Below are positions 7,283 to 15,074 of a stretch of DNA of 64,000 nucleotides, piece by piece. Numbering within the stretch: the stretch's first letter is position 1; each line of letters begins with the position of its first letter. This DNA comes from Nonomuraea maritima (lineage in GTDB: Bacteria; Actinomycetota; Actinomycetes; Streptosporangiales; Streptosporangiaceae): NCBI RefSeq assembly GCF_900100395.1, contig NZ_FNFB01000004.1:124001-188000 (forward strand), written 5' to 3'. The position numbers were made by a program, and so were the translations under genes. The notes beneath the pieces are model-generated. The model was not told the DNA's origin, did not search any database, and saw nothing but the letters and a program-made list of their open reading frames with translations.

Positions 7283-7951
7283 TCAGCGCAACGCCTCCAG
7301 GGCCTTGCGCATGCGGGCGATCTCGATGCTCTGTCCCGAGTACACGTCCTTGGCCAGCAGGCGCATCCGCTGGTCGGCACCGCTCGCGAGCTGCTCGTCC
7401 GCCATCCGCAGCGCACCCTCGTGGTGCCGGGTCATGAGCTGGAGGAACAGCCGGTCGAAAGCCGTTCCCCTGGCCGCGCGCAGCGCGTTCAGCTCCTTCC
7501 GGGTCGCCATGCCGTAGCCCGCGGCGTCCGCGTGCGCGTGGGTGTCCGGCGGGGTACGGCCCAGCTCCCGCAGCCAGCCGGCCATCGCCCTGATCTCGGG
7601 CGTCTGCGTGGCCGCGATGCGGCGGGCGAACGACCGCACGGTCCTGGTCGTCGTACGGGCCTGCACCAGCGCGGCCATCTCCAGAGCCTGCCGGTGATGC
7701 GGGATCATGCCCTCGGCGAACCGTACGTCCGCCGCGACGGCCGCGGCGGGCGCCTGCCCGATCCGCTCTCCCGGCGACGCCGTGCGCGCCGGGGCGCCGG
7801 GGCTGCCTGGCACGATGACCGGAGCGTCCGTGCCGACCGGCGACGGTCCCGACGAACCGGAGAACTCCGGCGAGCACCCAGCAACCAGAAATGTCATCAC
7901 AACTGTGATGAAGACCGTACGCGGCCGTGAACCTGCTGGCATAGCTTCCAT
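7283..7951 (-). CDS. DUF305-domain lipoprotein
   Basis: A secreted lipoprotein of about 222 residues. The N-terminus has Arg residues, a hydrophobic core and lipobox LVAGC (Cys about residue 26). After a Pro/Ser-rich linker come the two duplicated DUF305 motifs, IPHHRQALEMA and MTRHHEGALRMA, the histidine- and methionine-containing helices typical of this family, which is linked to metal (often copper) handling; the exact activity is unknown. Start: ATG 7951; ATG 7942 also fits and has GGAAG upstream. It is divergent from the LVIVD-repeat lipoprotein with only 26 bases between starts, a pairing that suggests a joint envelope function. Confidence 0.8.
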   Translation of the reverse strand: MEAMPAGSRPRTVFITVVMTFLVAGCSPEFSGSSGPSPVGTDAPVIVPGSPGAPARTASPGERIGQAPAAAVAADVRFAEGMIPHHRQALEMAALVQARTTTRTVRSFARRIAATQTPEIRAMAGWLRELGRTPPDTHAHADAAGYGMATRKELNALRAARGTAFDRLFLQLMTRHHEGALRMADEQLASGADQRMRLLAKDVYSGQSIEIARMRKALEALR

Positions 7952-7977
7952 AGTGGGCCACGAGACGAAGGGGATGC

Positions 7978-9360
7978 GTGTTGATCGCTGCCACGTTGCG
8001 CGGAGCTCTGCTCTGCACGGTGCTGCTCCTGACGTCGGCATGCGCGGCGGACGGCCCGGTGGTCGGTGATGCGACGCCGGCGAACCCGTCGCGGGAGAGC
8101 AGTGCCCCGTCGCCCGGCGGGGCCTCGGACGGCGTCATCAAGAGCGACAACGTCACCCTCGTGGCGAACGTGCCGCGCGCGGCGCCGTTCAACGGCGACG
8201 ACGACTTCAACACCGACCTGGCCTTCCAGGGCGACTACGCGTACGTGGGCAACTTCGGCGGCTTCTCCGTCTTCGACATCGGCGATCCGGCCAAGCCGAA
8301 GCTGGTCAGCCAGGTGGCCTGCCCCGCCCAGCAGAACGACGTCACCGTCTACCGCGACCTGCTGATCCTGTCGGTCGACGAGCCCCAGTCGGGCGAGCGG
8401 TGCGGCTCCAGCCCCGGAACGCGCAGCTGGGAGGGCCTGCGGCTGTTCGACATCAGCGACAAGGCGAGCCCCCGGTACGTCGGCGCCGTCGCCACCGACT
8501 GCGGTTCCCACACCCACACGATGGTCCCCGACGGCGACACGCTCTACGTCTACGTCTCCTCCCCCGGCCCCGAGCCGGAGTCGCTGACCTGTCCGGCCCC
8601 GCACGAGCTGATCCAGGTCGTCGAGATCCCGATGGACGAGCCCGCGTCGGCGCGCGTCGTCGCGAAGCCCGACATCTTCCCCGAGCGCCGGCACTCCACG
8701 TTCGCCGCCGGCTGCCACGACATCACCGCCTACCCCGAGAAGAAGCTGGCCGCCGCCGCCTGCTTCGGCGACGGCGTGCTGCTCGACATCTCCGACCCGG
8801 TCAAGCCGAAGGTGCTCCAGCAGCTCACCGACACCGAGAACTTCTCGATCTGGCACTCGGCGACGTTCAACAACGACGGCACGAAGGTCGTCTTCAGCGA
8901 CGAGCTGGGCGGCGGCGGCCAGGCCACCTGCGACCGCAACACGCCGGCCACCAAGGGCGCCAACGCCGTCTACGACCTGGTGAACGGCAAGCTGGAGCGG
9001 CGTGGCTACTACAAGATCCCGAGGGAGCAGCAGGAGACCGAGAACTGCGTGGCCCACAACGGCTCGCTGATCCCGGTGCCCGGCAAGGACGTCATGGTGC
9101 AGGCGTGGTATCAGGGCGGCGTGTCGATCTGGGACTTCACCGACTCGGCGAACCCCCGCGAGATCGGCTTCTTCGACCGTCCGCCGTACCCGGGCGGCGG
9201 CATCGCCGGGTCGTGGTCGGCCTACTACTACAACGGTTACGTCTACTCCAGCGACATCAAGGCGGGCCTCGACGTGCTGCGGATCGACGACCCGCTGATC
9301 GACCCGGCCAAGCAGGTCACGATGGACGACTTCAACGTCCAGACCCAGAAGTCGTACTGA
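7978..9360 (+). CDS. LVIVD-repeat beta-propeller lipoprotein
   Basis: A 460-residue exported protein: signal peptide with lipobox LTSAC (Cys22), a Ser/Pro/Gly linker to about residue 55, then a beta-propeller built of LVIVD-type blades. Repeated wording such as GNFGGFSVFDIGDPAKPKLV, LFDISDKASPRYV, LLDISDPVKPKV and SIWDFTDSANPREIG is the signature of this family. Histidines (SHTHTM, CHDIT, HSATF, VAHNGS) occur at equivalent positions in successive blades. Start: GTG 7978 with AAGGGG upstream. It is followed by a strong hairpin at 9367. It is probably surface-anchored. No enzymatic role is established for the family. Confidence 0.8.
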   Translation: MLIAATLRGALLCTVLLLTSACAADGPVVGDATPANPSRESSAPSPGGASDGVIKSDNVTLVANVPRAAPFNGDDDFNTDLAFQGDYAYVGNFGGFSVFDIGDPAKPKLVSQVACPAQQNDVTVYRDLLILSVDEPQSGERCGSSPGTRSWEGLRLFDISDKASPRYVGAVATDCGSHTHTMVPDGDTLYVYVSSPGPEPESLTCPAPHELIQVVEIPMDEPASARVVAKPDIFPERRHSTFAAGCHDITAYPEKKLAAAACFGDGVLLDISDPVKPKVLQQLTDTENFSIWHSATFNNDGTKVVFSDELGGGGQATCDRNTPATKGANAVYDLVNGKLERRGYYKIPREQQETENCVAHNGSLIPVPGKDVMVQAWYQGGVSIWDFTDSANPREIGFFDRPPYPGGGIAGSWSAYYYNGYVYSSDIKAGLDVLRIDDPLIDPAKQVTMDDFNVQTQKSY

Positions 9361-9366
9361 GGACCT

Positions 9367-9393
9367 CGCGGGCGGCGGGACCCGCCGCCCGCG
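9367..9393. terminator. Bidirectional hairpin between convergent genes
   Basis: A perfect 12-bp GC stem (CGCGGGCGGCGG and complement) with a GAC loop lies between the LVIVD gene stop at 9360 and the pabC stop at 9400, so it can serve both converging transcripts. Confidence 0.75.
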
Positions 9394-9399
9394 CGAAGG

Positions 9400-10230
9400 T
9401 CACGGGTTGAGGTCGGCGGCGGAGCGCTCGGCGAAGACGCTCATGGCCTTCGCGGTGATCGGGCCCGGCGCGACCGGCAGCTCGGTGTCGTCGACCAGCC
9501 TGATGGGCTGGATGTCGCGGGTCGTGGAGGTCAGGAACGCCTCCTCGGCGTCGTACAGCGCCTGGAGGGGGACGTCGACCTCCTCGCCGCCGCACCATTC
9601 GAGCACCAGCGCCCGCGTGACGCCGGCCAGGCAGCCCGACGCCAGCGTGGGCGTGATCAGGCGGCCGTCGCGGACGATGAACACGTTGGAACCGGTGCCC
9701 TCGCACAGGTCGCCCGCGAGGTTGGCGAAGATCGCCTCGCCGCCGCCGCGCTGCTTGGCGTACGCGAGGGCCTTGGCGTTGTCGCCGTAGGAGGTGCTCT
9801 TGACCCCGGCCAGGGCGCCACGCTCGTTGCGCGGCCACGGCACGACGGTGACGGCGGCGGCGGCCGGGAACGGCTTCTGCTCGTCGACGATGACGACGGC
9901 GGTGGTGCCCTTGTCGCCACGGTCGGAGCCGAGCGGGCCAGGGCCGCTGGTGTAGGTGATGCGGATGCGGCCGAGCTCCCAGGCGGGAGCGGCGTCGAGC
10001 AGCTTGGCGATGCCGTCGGCGATGGCGTCGACGTCGGGGTCGGGCAGGTCCATGCGCTGGGCGGAGAGCGTGAGCCGGTCGAGGTGGCGGGTGAGCGCGA
10101 AGGACTTCCCGTTGACGATCTTGATGGTCTCGAAGACGCCGTCGCCCACCATCAGCCCGTGGTCGAACACCGAGACGCGGGCCTGCGCGGGGTCGATCAG
10201 CTCCCCGTTGACCCAGACAGGGATGTTCAT
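9400..10230 (-). CDS. pabC: Aminodeoxychorismate lyase (class IV aminotransferase fold)
   Basis: A 276-residue PLP enzyme of fold type IV. It should split 4-amino-4-deoxychorismate into p-aminobenzoate and pyruvate for folate. Visible landmarks are VNGELIDP, VFDHGLMVGDGVFETI, HLDRL, the PLP-binding lysine in GVKSTSYGDN, and the phosphate-cup region GTGSNVFIVRDG followed by TPTLASGCLAGVTRALVLE. The ATG directly follows the TGA of pabB, and its ribosome site AGGAGG lies inside the end of pabB, so the two are coupled. Branched-chain aminotransferase and D-amino-acid transaminase share the fold; the pabB neighbour decides for PabC. Confidence 0.88.
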   Translation of the reverse strand: MNIPVWVNGELIDPAQARVSVFDHGLMVGDGVFETIKIVNGKSFALTRHLDRLTLSAQRMDLPDPDVDAIADGIAKLLDAAPAWELGRIRITYTSGPGPLGSDRGDKGTTAVVIVDEQKPFPAAAAVTVVPWPRNERGALAGVKSTSYGDNAKALAYAKQRGGGEAIFANLAGDLCEGTGSNVFIVRDGRLITPTLASGCLAGVTRALVLEWCGGEEVDVPLQALYDAEEAFLTSTTRDIQPIRLVDDTELPVAPGPITAKAMSVFAERSAADLNP

Positions 10231-11241
10231 TCAGTTTCCTCCTGTGGATGCCAGTGCGATGAGCCTGGCCGCTTTGAGCTCGGTCTCGAGCCATTCGCGT
10301 CCGGGGTCGCTGCCCCAGGTTATGCCCGCGCCCGTGCCGAACCGGATCTCACCTGCCGAGATCCAGAATGTCCTGATGCCGACGGCCAGCGCCGCCTTCC
10401 CCTGGTCGGCGTCGACCCAGCCCACAGCTCCACAGTACGGCCCCCGCGGCACCGGTTCGAGCTCGTTGATGATGCGCAGCGCGGACGACTTGGGCGCGCC
10501 CGTGACAGATCCGGGCGGGAAGGTGGCGGCGAACAGCTCCGGCCAGCCCGCGCCGGGGGCCAGCCGGGCGCGCACGGTGGACACCAGATGGACGAGCCCG
10601 GGGTGCTCCTCGACCGCGCACAGCGCGGGCACCTCGACCGACCCGACGGCGGCGACCCGGCCGAGGTCGTTGCGCACCAGGTCGACGATCATGACGTTCT
10701 CGGCGTAGTCCTTGTCGAGCAGGTCGGCGGCGGTGACGCCGGTGCCCTTGATCGGCCCCGACTCGATCACGTCGCCGTCGCGCGACAGGTACAGCTCGGG
10801 CGAGGCCGACACCACGCTGAGCCCCGGGACGCTGATCACGCCCGCGTACGGCGCCGGGTTGCCCGCCGCCAGCCGGGCCGCGAGCGCGAGCGGGTCGGCG
10901 CCGGACGGCACGGGCGCGCTCAGGACGCGGCACAGGTTGGCCTGGTAGACCTCGCCCTGCTCGATGTAGTCGCGGATGGCCCGCACCCCGCGTTCGTAGG
11001 CGGCGCGGTCGAGCGAGCTGCGCCAGTCGCCGGGGGCCGGGCCGTGCCAGGGGCCCGCGGGCTCGGGCAGCGGAGCTCTGCGCACCCGGTCGAACCGGGC
11101 GCACGTCACCTTGCCCTCGAAGTCGACGACGACGGCCCACCACCCCCCGCCGTCGAGGGCGGCGAGGTCGGAGGTCACCTCTCGCAGATCGGTGGCGACA
11201 TATTGCCCTAAGGCGGCGAAGCTGCCGTACACACCCGCCAT
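10231..11241 (-). CDS. pabB: Aminodeoxychorismate synthase component I (chorismate-binding)
   Basis: A 336-residue chorismate-utilising enzyme, the component that aminates chorismate to 4-amino-4-deoxychorismate. C-terminal landmarks are EVYQANLCRVLSA, SASPELYLS, the chorismate-site GPIKGT, ENVMIVDLVRNDLGR, VHLVSTVRA, FPPGSVTGAPK, and the closing GAGITWGSDPGREWLET. It is shorter than TrpE/PabB with a full N-terminal domain (about 450), so the N-terminal half is compact. The start is ATG 11241, which lies 34 bases inside the end of the truncated LysR frame. pabC follows immediately. The glutamine amidotransferase subunit (PabA) is not in the window. Confidence 0.85.
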   Translation of the reverse strand: MAGVYGSFAALGQYVATDLREVTSDLAALDGGGWWAVVVDFEGKVTCARFDRVRRAPLPEPAGPWHGPAPGDWRSSLDRAAYERGVRAIRDYIEQGEVYQANLCRVLSAPVPSGADPLALAARLAAGNPAPYAGVISVPGLSVVSASPELYLSRDGDVIESGPIKGTGVTAADLLDKDYAENVMIVDLVRNDLGRVAAVGSVEVPALCAVEEHPGLVHLVSTVRARLAPGAGWPELFAATFPPGSVTGAPKSSALRIINELEPVPRGPYCGAVGWVDADQGKAALAVGIRTFWISAGEIRFGTGAGITWGSDPGREWLETELKAARLIALASTGGN

Positions 11242-11939
11242 TGTCCCAGCATCTCCACCAGTGCCAGCGCGGCGGGGAGCGGCGACGCGGGCAGGGCCGC
11301 GTAGACGCGCCGTACGGGAGCGGTGCCGCGCAGCGGCTTGAGCGCCACGTCGGAGGGTACGGCCCGCGCGGCCAGCTCCGGCACGAGCGTCACGCCGAAC
11401 CCGGCCGCCACGAACCCGAACGTGCCCGACCACTCCGCGACCCGCAGCCCGGTGCGCGGCGTGAACCCGGCCGCCGCGCACGCCGTCGCCAGCATCGTCG
11501 GCCGGCCGCGCGGCGCGGCCTCGATCCAGTTCTCGCCCGCCAGGTCGCGCAGGTCCACGTCGGGCCCGGCGGCCAGCCGGTGGCCGGCGGGCAGGGCGAC
11601 CAGCAGGCGGTCCGCGCCGAGCGGCACGGTGCGCAGGTCGTGGACGCTCAGGCCGGCCGGGTAGTCGCTGATCACCGCGACGTCGAGCGCGCCGGCTCTG
11701 AGCCGGGCCGTCAGGTGGGAGGTGAGCCCTTCTGACATCCGCAGCTCGACTTCGGGGCAGCGGCCCGCGAACCGCTTGAGCGCGCCCGGCACGAGATCGA
11801 TGTTCGCCGTGGTGAACGCCCCGACACGCAGCGTGCCGCCCAGGCCGTGGTGAATGGCGGCCAGTTCCTCGCCGGCGCGTTCGAGCCGTTCGAGGACCGC
11901 GACGGCGTGCCGGTGCAGCGCCCGCCCGGCGGGGGTCAG
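11208..11939 (-). pseudogene. LysR-family regulator lacking its DNA-binding domain
   Basis: The effector-binding half of a LysR regulator is complete: LTPAGRAL linker helix, GGTLRVGAFTTAN, the VPGALKRFAGRCPEVELRMSEG start of the first lobe, DVAVISDYP, and a second lobe ending VPELAARAVPSD. The N-terminal winged helix-turn-helix of about 60 residues is absent: similarity starts at Thr-Pro-Ala-Gly, and the next bases (from 11940) already belong to a dehydrogenase remnant on the opposite strand. An open frame continues to 11999 but encodes nothing LysR-like. Without its DNA-binding domain it cannot act as a repressor or activator. Its end overlaps the pabB start by 34 bases. Confidence 0.75.
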
Positions 11940-12260
11940 TTTCTCGGACAGGGACGCATGGGCGTCCCCATGGCCCGGCGGCTCGTGGCGGCCGGGCACC
12001 AGGTGACGACATGGCCGCGCGGCACCGGGGTGGCGGTCGCCGACGCGGTGGACGGCACCCCGCTCGGCGCGGTCGCGGAGCGGCTACGCGTGCCTGCCGC
12101 CGAGACCCGCTACGCGCTCGCCCACGCGGCCAAGGACCTGGAGCTGGCGGCCTGGCCGGAGGCCCGGCTGGCCACGGCCGCCCGGTCACAGCTGCAGGAG
12201 GCACGGGCGGCGGCCCTGGGCGACCGTGACCTGACGGCCGTCGCCGAGTTCCTCCGGGCA
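11940..12260 (+). pseudogene. 3-hydroxyisobutyrate dehydrogenase-family remnant with internal deletion
   Basis: The frame opens with FLGQGRMGVPMARRLVAAGHQVTTW, the NAD(P)-binding start of the beta-hydroxyacid dehydrogenase family, but without the initiating residues. After about 25 residues it jumps into the C-terminal end of the same family: VADAVDGTPLGAVAERL, then AHAAKDLELAAWPEARL and ALGDRDLTAVAEFLRA. Roughly 150-200 residues, including the catalytic Lys region, are gone. The original stop is also lost. The 5' edge abuts the headless LysR gene base-for-base, suggesting one deletion trimmed both divergent genes. Confidence 0.7.
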
Positions 12261-12300
12261 CCGCACGCGAGTGCCGGGGGCAGGCGGGCCGTCCCCGTCA

Positions 12301-12396
12301 CATCACCGGAACGCCCCCGGCCAGCACGACCGTGGAGGTGTCGAAGCTGTTCGCACCGGGGCTGCTGCTGGAGGTGGACCTGGTCGTCGCGCTGTA
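12301..12396 (+). pseudogene. RidA-like (Rid family) C-terminal fragment
   Basis: In a different frame from the dehydrogenase remnant, the sequence reads TGTPPASTTVEVSKLF, then APGLLLEVDLVVAL and TAG at 12394-12396. This resembles the C-terminal strand-helix-strand of Rid proteins (P-A-S/R-T-T-V-x-V, then P-x-x-L-[VI]-E-[VI]-[DE]). There is no start codon or N-terminal part. It is short, so the call is tentative, but it fits the string of truncated genes directly upstream. Confidence 0.4.
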
Positions 12397-12436
12397 GTCA
12401 CCTCTCGCAGCACCCCTTTGACGAACCCCGCCGATC

Positions 12437-12455
12437 ATAGGTTAGCCTCACCTAA
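12437..12455 (+). promoter_or_regulatory. Iron box (IdeR/DmdR/DtxR-type operator)
   Basis: ATAGGTTAGCCTCACCTAA differs from the IdeR/DmdR consensus TTAGGTTAGSCTAACCTAA at only two positions. It sits 32 bases upstream of the start codon of an iron-transporter binding protein, and a further TTAGGT half follows at once. This supports repression under iron-replete conditions. Confidence 0.8.
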
Positions 12456-12486
12456 GTTAGGTAGCCCTTTATCAAAGGATGGTGCG

Positions 12487-13521
12487 ATGCGGAACGGCGG
12501 GAAGATCGCGGCTTTGGTGAGCGCCCTGGCCCTCGCCCTGGCGGGGTGCGGGAGCACCGCGGACCAGGCAGGTACGCAGGGGGCTGCGGAGAAACCGACC
12601 CTCACGTTGTACAACGCTCAGCACGAAGACCTGATGAAGGTCATGGTCGACGCGTTCACCAAGGAGAGCGGCATCAAGGTGGACATCCGCTCGGGCGAGG
12701 ACCCCGACATGGCCCACCAGATCCTCCAGGAGGGATCCGCCTCGCCGGGCGACGTGTTCGTCACCGAGAACTCCCCCGCGATGACGCTCGTCGACGGCCA
12801 GGGCGGCTTCGCCAAGCTGGATCAGGCCACCCTGGAGCAGGTCGACCAGAGGTACCGTCCGGCGACGGGGAACTGGGCCGGGTTCGCCGCGCGGTCCACG
12901 GTGCTCGCGTACAACCCGAAGATGCTCGCCGCGGCGCGGCTTCCGGCCTCGCTCATGGACCTGGCCGCACCGGAATGGAAGGACAAGGTGGGCATCGCCC
13001 CCGGAGGCGCGGACTTCCAGGCCATCGTGAGCGCGGTCCTCGCACTGAAGGGCGAGGACGCCACCGCCGCGTGGCTGAAGGGACTCAAGGAGAACGCCCG
13101 CGCCTACCAGGGCAACGGCGCGGCGATGCGCGCGGTGAACGCGGGCGAGATCCCGGCCGCCGTCATCTACCACTACTACTGGTACAAGGACCGCGCCGAG
13201 GCCGGCACCAACAGCAAGAACGTCGAGCTGCACTTCTTCGGCAAGCAGGACCCGGGAGCGTTCGTCGGCGTCTCCGGCGCCGCGGTGCTCAAGGCCAGCA
13301 GGCATCCCGCCGAGGCTCAGGCTCTGGTGAAATTCCTCACCGGTGAGCAGGGCCAGCGGGTCCTCGCCCAGAGCGACGCCATGGAGTACTCGATCTCCGC
13401 CAAGGTGCCGGCCAACCCGGCGCTCAAGCCGCTCGGCGAGCTCGCCGCGCCGGACGTCGACATCTCGTCGCTCAACGGTCCCGAGGTGACCGAGCTCATG
13501 CGGCAGGCGGGCCTGCTCTGA
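12487..13521 (+). CDS. Fe3+ ABC transporter substrate-binding lipoprotein (FbpA-like)
   Basis: A 344-residue extracytoplasmic binding protein. Signal peptide with lipobox LAGCG (Cys about residue 20). The mature start TLTLYNAQHEDLMKVMVDAFTKESGI is typical of the iron-binding family. The adjacent tyrosines in IYHYYWYKDRA match the Tyr cluster that ligates Fe3+ in FbpA/FutA proteins. It captures ferric iron outside the membrane for the permease and ATPase that follow. Start: ATG 12487. The iron box directly upstream and the fused permease downstream agree with iron as substrate. Related binding proteins for thiamine or phosphonates are less likely given the operator. Confidence 0.88.
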   Translation: MRNGGKIAALVSALALALAGCGSTADQAGTQGAAEKPTLTLYNAQHEDLMKVMVDAFTKESGIKVDIRSGEDPDMAHQILQEGSASPGDVFVTENSPAMTLVDGQGGFAKLDQATLEQVDQRYRPATGNWAGFAARSTVLAYNPKMLAAARLPASLMDLAAPEWKDKVGIAPGGADFQAIVSAVLALKGEDATAAWLKGLKENARAYQGNGAAMRAVNAGEIPAAVIYHYYWYKDRAEAGTNSKNVELHFFGKQDPGAFVGVSGAAVLKASRHPAEAQALVKFLTGEQGQRVLAQSDAMEYSISAKVPANPALKPLGELAAPDVDISSLNGPEVTELMRQAGLL

Positions 13522-13592
13522 CCAGCCGGCCGTCGCCTTCGACCGCGCGCGGGTGGCTGCGCGCGTACCCTCCGCTGCTGCTGGCCGTCTCG

Positions 13593-15074
13593 GTGATCGT
13601 GGCCCTCGTCGCGGCGATCCCGCTGGTCTTCGTCGCCGGCTACGCCGTCAGCGTCGGCTGGGACCAGGCGTGGCAGCTGATCGTCCGGCCCCGTGTCGGC
13701 GAGCTGCTGCGCAACACCGTCGAGCTGACCGCCGCCTGCATGGCCGCGTGCGCCCTCCTCGGCACCGCGGCGGCGTGGCTGGTGGAACGGACCGATCTGC
13801 CGGGCCGCAGGGTCTGGCACGTGCTGCTCACGGCCCCCCTCGCGGTGCCCGCCTTCGTCACCGCCTTCGGCTGGATCTCCATCACCGGTGACGTCGAAGG
13901 GGTGAGCGGTGCCCTGCTCGTCGTCACCCTGGCGTACTACCCGCTGGTGTACCTGCCGGTCGCCGCGGCCCTGCGCGGGCTCGACCCGGCGTTGGAGGAG
14001 ACGGCGCACTCGCTCGGGCTCGGGCCCTGGCGCACGTTCATCCGGGTCGTCGTCCCGCAGCTGCGCCCGGCCGTGCTCGGCGGGTCACTGCTCGTCGGGA
14101 TCCACCTGCTGGCCGAGTTCGGCGCCCTGCAGATGCTGCGCTTCCCCACGTTCACCACCGCCATCTACGACCAGTACCGCTCGTCGTACGACGCCGACTC
14201 GGCCACCATGCTGGCGGGTGTGCTGGTGGTGCTGTGCGCGGCGCTGCTCGCGGCCGAGCTGCGCCTGCGCGGGCAGCGGCGCTACGCCCGCGTGGGCGGG
14301 GGCACGCCCCGCGCCACCCGGCCGCTGCGGCTCGGCCTGTTCACCGCGCCCGCTCTCGTCGTCGTGGCGGGCGTCGTCGTCCTCGGGCTCGGCGTCCCGC
14401 TGGGAAGCCTGGTCTACTGGCTCGCCGCCGGCACCTCGACGGTGTTCCCGCTGGGCACCCTGGCGCTCACCGCCGGCACCACGATCGGGCTGGCGCTGCT
14501 GGGCGCTCTGCTCACGACCGCGTGCGCGCTGCCGGTCGCGTGGCTGTCCGTGCGCCATCGCGGCCGGCTGAGCAGCCTGGCCGAACGCAGCACGTACGTC
14601 GGCAACGCGCTGCCCGGCATCGTGGTCGCGCTGGCGCTGATCACGGTGTCCGTCCGGCTGGTGCAGCCGGTGTACCAGACGACGGGGTTGCTGCTCGCCG
14701 CGTACGTGATCATGTTTCTGCCGCGTGCGACGGTCAGCGTCCGCGCGGCGATCGCGCAGGTGCCGCCCGTGCTGGACGACGTCGCCCATTCGCTGGGCGC
14801 GCGTGGCGCGGCGACGGTGGGCCGGGTGATCCTCCCGCTGATCGCCCCGGGGGTGGGCGCGGGCGCCGCCCTGGTGTTCCTCGCCGCGGCGACCGAGCTG
14901 ACCGCGACGCTGCTGCTCTCGCCCACCGGTACGCACACGCTGGCCACCCAGTTCTGGAGTTCCGTGCGCGACGTCGACTACGGGGCGGCGGCGCCGTACG
15001 CCGGGCTGATGGTGCTGATCGCCGCACCGGCCACCTATCTGCTCACCATCGCATCGGGGAGGTCCGACACGTGA
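13593..15074 (+). CDS. Fe3+ ABC transporter permease (fused two-domain, FbpB-like)
   Basis: A membrane protein of at least 493 residues with about 12 helices and two permease modules. Each module carries an EAA-loop: EETAHSLGLGPWRTFIRVV in the first half and DDVAHSLGARGAATVGRVILP in the second; these loops contact the ATPase. It is the translocation channel of the iron uptake system. Start uncertain: GTG 13593 is the first conventional start codon in the frame, but the reading frame with a plausible basic N-terminus (RGWLRAYPPLLLA) extends back to the fbpA-like stop at 13521, where only a CTG (13518) could initiate. Its TGA overlaps the ATPase start as GTGA. Confidence 0.88.
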   Translation: MIVALVAAIPLVFVAGYAVSVGWDQAWQLIVRPRVGELLRNTVELTAACMAACALLGTAAAWLVERTDLPGRRVWHVLLTAPLAVPAFVTAFGWISITGDVEGVSGALLVVTLAYYPLVYLPVAAALRGLDPALEETAHSLGLGPWRTFIRVVVPQLRPAVLGGSLLVGIHLLAEFGALQMLRFPTFTTAIYDQYRSSYDADSATMLAGVLVVLCAALLAAELRLRGQRRYARVGGGTPRATRPLRLGLFTAPALVVVAGVVVLGLGVPLGSLVYWLAAGTSTVFPLGTLALTAGTTIGLALLGALLTTACALPVAWLSVRHRGRLSSLAERSTYVGNALPGIVVALALITVSVRLVQPVYQTTGLLLAAYVIMFLPRATVSVRAAIAQVPPVLDDVAHSLGARGAATVGRVILPLIAPGVGAGAALVFLAAATELTATLLLSPTGTHTLATQFWSSVRDVDYGAAAPYAGLMVLIAAPATYLLTIASGRSDT

